Of a stretch of 9,432 nt of DNA, positions 6,509 through 9,432 are shown piece by piece. A model generated the notes under the pieces. It was not told the DNA's origin. It ran no database searches and saw only the letters and a list, made by a program, of their open reading frames with translations. The DNA is from an uncultured Clostridia bacterium (lineage in GTDB: Bacteria > Bacillota > Clostridia > Oscillospirales > Acutalibacteraceae). The translations under genes were made by a program, and so were the position numbers. Within the stretch, counting starts at the first letter, position 1, and each line of letters begins with the position of its first letter. The stretch spans positions 1 through 9,432 of the forward strand of contig CAMPAT010000017.1 of the NCBI GenBank assembly GCA_946633275.1. Direction: 5' to 3'.

Positions 6509-7780
6509 ATGAAGAAATATCTTGAGGTTTATGATTACTATAAAAGCTTAATTATTTCCGGTCAATACAGCCGTGGCGACAGAATCCCGTCAGTTCGCGA
6601 GACTTCTGCGCTTCTCTCGGTAAGCAGGACTACCGTTCAGAACGCTTATTTTGAACTTCAGGCTGACGGTTACATCATTTCGCGCCCTCAAAGCGGATAT
6701 TACGTTACAGACGCCGCGCACGAGGTATATACAGACGACAAGGCGGAATTGAGTTCTCCCGAAATCTTATACGACCTTAAAAGCGGCGACGCAGACAGCG
6801 AGAGCTTTGACCTTACGCTATGGCAAAGGTATATAAAAAGCGCGCTGAGACAGAAGGAAAGACTGCTTTCTTACAGTCTGCCGAAGGGTGAGCGCGATTT
6901 ACGCGAAGCGCTATCAGTTTACATTCGCGAAAAGCGAAACGTTGTTGCTTCTCCCGACAGAATAGTCGTCGGCGCAGGCGTACAGGCGCTTCTTTCAATC
7001 CTGTGTCTGCTGGCGAATGATAAAAAGACTGTATCATTCCCTACTGACAGTTTCACGCAGGGAATTTCACTTTTCAGCGGTCACGGATACGACGTACATA
7101 TCAGAGATAAAAATGCCGACATTATCTACGTCTCGCCGTCACATATGACGTCATACGGAGACGTAATGCCCGTAAGCAGAAGGCTTGAGCTTGTGCGATA
7201 CAGCGAAAGCAAAGGCAGTCTTGTAATAGAAGACGACTTCGACAGCGATTTCCTGTATCAGTCAAAGCCTGTTCCGTCTCTTTTTGCCCTCTCCGGTGCG
7301 GGTAACGTCATATATATGGGCTCGTTTTCAAACGTACTTATTCCGGGAATCAGAATTAGTTTTATGGTGCTGACTAAAGAGCTTGCGCAGAAGTTTGATA
7401 AAATGCAGAGCTGCTTTGCTCAGACAGCGAGCAAAACTGAGCAGATTGCGCTTTGCGACTATATACGGGACGGGCACATTTCAGCGCAAACAAGGAAAAT
7501 AAGACGTCATTATACTGCAAAAACAAAGCAGCTTTATGAGGAATTAAAAGCTCATCTGCCAAGTCTTGACGCAAAGATTTCCGAAAATGGACTTGCGATT
7601 AAGATAGAGGCGGCATACAGCGGAAACGGAGAAGAATTTGAAAAAGCAGGACTCGCCGTATGTATTTACGGAATTGATAACGGAATAATCAAATTAGCGC
7701 TTATTCCGTCTGCTCTCGAAACACGTCTGATTAAAGAAGCGGTAGGATTAATCAAGGATATTTTGCAAAATAATCAATAA
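6509..7780 (+). CDS. MocR-type regulator (GntR wHTH plus aminotransferase fold), PLP lysine replaced
   Basis: A 423-residue transcription factor. Residues 1-68 are a GntR winged helix-turn-helix (SGQYSRGDRIPSVRETSALL, SRTTVQNAYFELQADGYI, then the wing RPQSGYYV). From about residue 86 onward it is a class I/II aminotransferase fold used for ligand sensing: YSLPKGERDLREAL (122-135), GAGVQALL (155-162), SPSHMTSYGDVMPVSRRLEL (209-228), EDDFDSDF (241-248) and GSFSNVLIPGIRISFMVL (271-288). In the family this last motif normally reads FSK, and the Lys forms the Schiff base with PLP; here codon AAC makes it Asn275. The Tyr of EDDYD is also Phe244. Covalent PLP binding is therefore unlikely. It is rather short for the family. 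It is divergent from the ECF S component and probably regulates it and itself. AGGG lies seven bases before the ATG. No terminator is visible after it. Confidence 0.92.
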   Translation: MKKYLEVYDYYKSLIISGQYSRGDRIPSVRETSALLSVSRTTVQNAYFELQADGYIISRPQSGYYVTDAAHEVYTDDKAELSSPEILYDLKSGDADSESFDLTLWQRYIKSALRQKERLLSYSLPKGERDLREALSVYIREKRNVVASPDRIVVGAGVQALLSILCLLANDKKTVSFPTDSFTQGISLFSGHGYDVHIRDKNADIIYVSPSHMTSYGDVMPVSRRLELVRYSESKGSLVIEDDFDSDFLYQSKPVPSLFALSGAGNVIYMGSFSNVLIPGIRISFMVLTKELAQKFDKMQSCFAQTASKTEQIALCDYIRDGHISAQTRKIRRHYTAKTKQLYEELKAHLPSLDAKISENGLAIKIEAAYSGNGEEFEKAGLAVCIYGIDNGIIKLALIPSALETRLIKEAVGLIKDILQNNQ

Positions 7781-7828
7781 TTTTTTGAAACGTGAGTACC
7801 ATTTTTTGGACTGCGAAGCCTGAGGGTA

Positions 7829-7857
7829 TTGAACAAGCGTTCCGCTTAAGCTAAAAT
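7829..7857 (+). promoter_or_regulatory. Promoter of the two-TM small protein gene, with palindrome in the spacer
   Basis: TTGAAC (7829-7834), a 17-base spacer, then TAAAAT (7852-7857). The spacer begins with the inverted repeat AAGCG-TTC-CGCTT (7835-7847), which could be an operator. Initiation near 7864 would give a leader of about 36 bases carrying the AAGGAGG site. Confidence 0.6.
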
Positions 7858-7899
7858 GTGATTGTAAGGAAAACACATCAAGTTTAAGGAGGAAACATT

Positions 7900-8178
7900 A
7901 TGAAAAAGTTACTTAAAGGTTTCGTATTATCTCTCACAGCACTTGCAGTCGGCTACATCGCAATATCGCTGCCCTTCAGCCTCTTCTCGACGCTCAGCGA
8001 CCGTATGATGGAAATTATCTTCATGGCGGAAATCGTAATTTATCTCATCACAGGAGCGATATTTCTCATTGCGAGCGAGAAGAAGAAAGAAGAAAGAATC
8101 AAATCAGAAGCAAGACACTCTGCGCGCCGTGAAAAAATAGCACGCGTTCAGCGTGACTGGTATGACCTTGCGGCATAA
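7900..8178 (+). CDS. Small two-TM membrane protein with basic cytoplasmic tail
   Basis: An unrecognised 92-residue protein. A short basic start (MKKLLKG) leads into hydrophobic segment 1 (about 7-29), a short loop with SDR, hydrophobic segment 2 (about 37-58), then a highly charged Lys/Glu/Arg-rich helix (60-86) ending in QRDWYDLAA. By the positive-inside rule both ends should be cytoplasmic. No catalytic motif is visible. The start is firm: AAGGAGG sits seven bases before the ATG. It has its own promoter and a terminator 20 bases after its stop, so it is probably a single-gene transcript. It is convergent with the CAP-domain gene. It could be a small regulator or stress-type membrane protein, but nothing in the sequence decides this. 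Confidence 0.8.
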   Translation: MKKLLKGFVLSLTALAVGYIAISLPFSLFSTLSDRMMEIIFMAEIVIYLITGAIFLIASEKKKEERIKSEARHSARREKIARVQRDWYDLAA

Positions 8179-8198
8179 TAGTTAATAAAAGCATTAAA

Positions 8199-8218
8199 GG
8201 GAGAGCTGACGCTCTCCC
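8199..8218. terminator. Bidirectional terminator between convergent genes
   Basis: GGGAGAGC (8199-8206) pairs perfectly with GCTCTCCC (8211-8218) around TGAC. On the plus strand it is followed by CTATTTTAT, on the minus strand by TTTAATGCTTTT. The U-tracts are modest, but the position, 20 bases after one stop and 5 bases after the other, strongly suggests a shared terminator. Confidence 0.8.
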
Positions 8219-8223
8219 CTATT

Positions 8224-9063
8224 TTATCTGAAGTAATATATAATCCTGTACATCACCTGTCTCATTCTTGAATATATTGAGTATTTCTGATTATTCTGTT
8301 TTGATGTTGAAGGCTCCGCCTTTCTTGTTGTTGTTTCAGCTTTCTTAGTCGTCGTTTCAGCGCGTTTTGTCGTTGTGACGCGTTTCGTTATAGTTTCAGC
8401 TTTCTTCGTTGTTGAGGGAGCTTTTGTTGTAGTTTCAGTCTTCTTTGTGGTTGTTGCAGCCTTAGTCGTAGACTGCGACGATGAGACTACTGTGTTCTGC
8501 TCTCCGATAAGGTATGACTGAGCTCCTGGAGTAAGGCTGACATTAACGCTTACTGACTTACTTCCGCTCGGATAATATGCACTTCCGCTTCCTCCGCTGA
8601 ATGCCTGAGACCAGTAATAAGTACCGCCGTATTCAAAGCAACCGATACCAATCGTTGTATAATCGCTGCTGAGAATGTTCTTGCGATGACCGCTCGAATT
8701 CATCCACGCAGTAACAACCTGCTGAGGTGAACGCTGACCGTATGCGATATTTTCGCCAGCCGCCCTGCTCCAGCTGAATGCAGTAAAGCATTGTTCGCCG
8801 TTAGGACGAGTATGAGAAAAGCTGACAGTAGTTTCTGCCGCCCTAATCATAGCGCCGTCAGTCAGAGCTTCCGTCATTGTAAGAGCGCTCAAACCGTAAT
8901 TCTTGCGTTCCTGATTAACTAAATCAAGAACCTGTACCGCATATGAATAATTATATTTTCCCTGCACCTCCTTATACTGTGCTGCAAATGCTGAAACAGA
9001 TGACGCAAAAATTGCGCTCAGCATTATTATTGATACCAAAACTAATGAAATTCTTTTTTTCAT
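8224..9063 (-). CDS. Secreted CAP/SCP-domain protein with Thr/Lys repeat tail
   Basis: An exported 279-residue protein. The signal peptide is about residues 1-27 (basic MKKR, hydrophobic core, SVSAFA before the likely cut). Residues 40-155 form a CAP (SCP/PR1, YkwD-like) domain: VLDLVNQERKNYGLSAL (45-61), SFSHTRPNG with His84, AGENIAYG with Glu104, and SSGHRKNIL with His126, followed by GIGCFEYGGTYYWSQAF. His84, Glu104 and His126 are members of the CAP tetrad. The molecular role of bacterial CAP proteins is mostly unknown. A Ser/Gly linker is followed by imperfect 6-7 residue repeats of the type TTKKAET (about 199-251), a wall-spanning-type low-complexity spacer. The protein ends in an unusual basic, aromatic segment (about 260-279, ending RIIYYFR) instead of LPxTG. 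AAGGAG lies seven bases before the ATG, with a consensus promoter upstream. Confidence 0.93.
   Translation of the reverse strand: MKKRISLVLVSIIMLSAIFASSVSAFAAQYKEVQGKYNYSYAVQVLDLVNQERKNYGLSALTMTEALTDGAMIRAAETTVSFSHTRPNGEQCFTAFSWSRAAGENIAYGQRSPQQVVTAWMNSSGHRKNILSSDYTTIGIGCFEYGGTYYWSQAFSGGSGSAYYPSGSKSVSVNVSLTPGAQSYLIGEQNTVVSSSQSTTKAATTTKKTETTTKAPSTTKKAETITKRVTTTKRAETTTKKAETTTRKAEPSTSKQNNQKYSIYSRMRQVMYRIIYYFR
8311..8469 (-). repeat. Imperfect tandem repeat coding the Thr/Lys tail
   Basis: About eight units of 18 or 21 bases encode TTKAAT, TTKKTET, TTKAPS, TTKKAET, ITKRVT, TTKRAET, TTKKAET and TTRKAEP. Unit lengths are always multiples of three, so copy-number change would keep the frame. Silent differences between units show the array is not a very recent expansion. 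Confidence 0.8.
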
Positions 9064-9093
9064 TAAATCACTCCTTTTTGCTTTGGTGATTTA

Positions 9094-9122
9094 ATTATAT
9101 GATTTGAATATCGCAAATTCAA
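9094..9122 (-). promoter_or_regulatory. Promoter of the CAP-domain gene
   Basis: Minus strand TTGAAT (9117-9122), a 17-base spacer, then consensus TATAAT (9094-9099), giving a leader of about 22-25 bases. TTGAAT recurs inverted as ATTCAA inside the spacer (TTGAAT-N7-ATTCAA), a possible operator. Confidence 0.85.
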
Positions 9123-9185
9123 CGCACAAATAATGGCAGGTCAGTAATTATTTTCAATATTATTAAAATAAGAAAAAAAGATATG

Positions 9186-9247
9186 TTCGATTCCCGGGTG
9201 GCAAAACAAAAAGGACTCGTTGAGTCCTTTTGTTTTGGTGATCCACC
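9186..9247. repeat. 62-bp direct repeat, copy 1 (terminator hairpin bounded by tRNA 3'-end pieces)
   Basis: Identical base for base to 9331-9392, offset 145. Its left edge TTCGATTCCCGGGTGG equals, in the opposite orientation, the T-loop-to-acceptor part of the adjacent tRNA-Lys. Its centre is a hairpin, AAAAGGACTC (9209-9218) with GAGTCCTTTT (9222-9231). Its right edge GGTGATCCACC is the complement of the tRNA acceptor end plus CCA. Here, unlike copy 2, no tRNA body follows: the sequence diverges after CCACC. Confidence 0.9.
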
Positions 9248-9269
9248 ACTTTTGCTCTTCTCAACTATC

Positions 9270-9290
9270 GAAAGGTCCACCGGACCTTTC
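9270..9290. repeat. Perfect 9-bp hairpin in the spacer between the two 62-bp repeats
   Basis: GAAAGGTCC (9270-9278) pairs with GGACCTTTC (9282-9290) around ACC. The 83-base spacer (9248-9330) holds no recognisable gene. Neither strand has a T-tract after the hairpin, so it is not an obvious terminator. It is one of three hairpins lined up downstream of the tRNA. Confidence 0.7.
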
Positions 9291-9330
9291 TCCCAATCGG
9301 CTCGCATTCTGCAAGCCTCTTGGAGTTCGT

Positions 9331-9392
9331 TTCGATTCCCGGGTGGCAAAACAAAAAGGACTCGTTGAGTCCTTTTGTTTTGGTGATCCACC
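9331..9392. repeat. 62-bp direct repeat, copy 2, overlapping the tRNA-Lys 3' end
   Basis: Second exact copy of the 62-bp unit; its last 12 bases (9381-9392) are the 3' end of the tRNA-Lys gene. With the tRNA it forms a 73-bp imperfect palindrome (9331-9403): 16-bp outer arms TTCGATTCCCGGGTGG / CCACCCGGGAATCGAA and a 10-bp inner hairpin, with the arm junctions interrupted by a few unpaired bases. Confidence 0.9.
9347..9377 (-). terminator. Intrinsic terminator of tRNA-Lys
   Basis: AAAAGGACTC (9354-9363) pairs with GAGTCCTTTT (9367-9376) around GTT. On the minus strand the stem is followed at once by a T-rich run ending TTTTTGTTTTG. It begins four bases after the CCA end of the tRNA, the usual position. 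An identical hairpin in copy 1 of the repeat would serve as a back-up terminator. Confidence 0.85.
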
Positions 9393-9432
9393 CGGGAATC
9401 GAACCCGGGACACCTTGATTAAAAGTCAAGTG
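9381..9432 (-). tRNA. tRNA-Lys (anticodon UUU), 5' part beyond the window
   Basis: The minus strand shows the 3' two-thirds of a tRNA: the anticodon arm CTTGA-CTTTTAA-TCAAG with anticodon TTT, variable loop GTGTC, T-arm CCGGG-TTCGATT-CCCGG, 3' acceptor strand GTGGATC, discriminator A and an encoded CCA. The matching 5' acceptor strand (expected GATCCAC), the D-arm and the promoter lie to the right of the window. UUU-Lys is a substrate of MnmA. Other tRNA genes may precede it in an array. Its 3' end is shared with a 62-bp direct repeat. Confidence 0.93.

Noticed and set aside
9185..9201. A second tRNA gene on the plus strand ending here
   Set aside because: Only the T-loop/T-stem 3' half is present. 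The upstream bases are AT-rich with no anticodon arm, and there is no CCA.
9119..9391. Open frames of 90 codons (minus) and 61 codons (plus, 9183-9368) at the right end
   Set aside because: They run through the tRNA 3' end, both terminator hairpins and both copies of the 62-bp repeat, and have no ribosome binding site or recognisable domain. They are by-products of the repeats.
9186..9392. Two 62-bp repeats as a CRISPR array
   Set aside because: Only two copies, repeats longer than the usual CRISPR range with an internal terminator and tRNA pieces, an 83-bp spacer, and no cas genes.

Overview
The window looks like chromosomal DNA from a low-to-mid-GC Firmicute of class Clostridia, most likely a gut Oscillospiraceae/Ruminococcus-type bacterium. 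This is inferred from the compact nifS-nifU Fe-S pair without hscA/hscB, a clostridial-type MnmA (TCCSLDD segment), strong AGGAGG ribosome binding sites, TTGACA/TATAAT-like promoters with 17-bp spacers, a Thr/Lys-tailed CAP-domain exoprotein and a TatD-associated type radical SAM protein. Nearly all genes lie on the minus strand. The exceptions are a MocR-type regulator and a small membrane protein in the middle.

Layout, left to right. Positions 1-1165 (minus) hold a lipoprotein with FG-GAP/EF-hand-like Asp-rich repeats. Its reading frame stops at 158 but stays open in frame to the window edge, so it may be interrupted. Positions 1277-1298 are a strong terminator, preceded in transcription by a 45-residue peptide gene (1312-1449) with its own promoter. 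Positions 1525-5175 (minus) are a sulfur/Fe-S cluster: nifS (cysteine desulfurase), nifU (scaffold), nadA (quinolinate synthase, a 4Fe-4S enzyme) and mnmA (tRNA 2-thiouridylase). NifS supplies sulfur to NifU, NifU builds clusters that NadA needs, and MnmA uses the same desulfurase sulfur for tRNA wobble thiolation. The nifS promoter lies between and within two palindromes of the same geometry (CCTA-N9-TAGG), which suggests control by an Rrf2/IscR-like repressor not encoded here. A second promoter and a 10-bp hairpin precede nadA.

Positions 5280-6413 (minus) hold a two-gene unit: an ECF-type vitamin transporter S component followed by a radical SAM protein. It is divergent from a MocR/GntR-aminotransferase regulator (6509-7780, plus), the arrangement expected of a local regulator and its target. 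This regulator has Asn where the family carries the PLP-binding Lys. Next come a two-TM small protein (7900-8178, plus), a bidirectional terminator, and a secreted CAP/SCP protein with a Thr/Lys repeat tail (8224-9063, minus).

Positions 9064-9432 contain no convincing protein gene. They hold the CAP promoter, then a peculiar palindromic array next to a minus-strand tRNA-Lys(UUU) that runs off the right edge. A 62-bp sequence, made of an intrinsic terminator hairpin bounded by pieces of the tRNA 3' end, occurs twice exactly, 145 bp apart. The outer edges form a 17-bp inverted repeat with the T-arm of the tRNA. This is the least conventional structure in the window.
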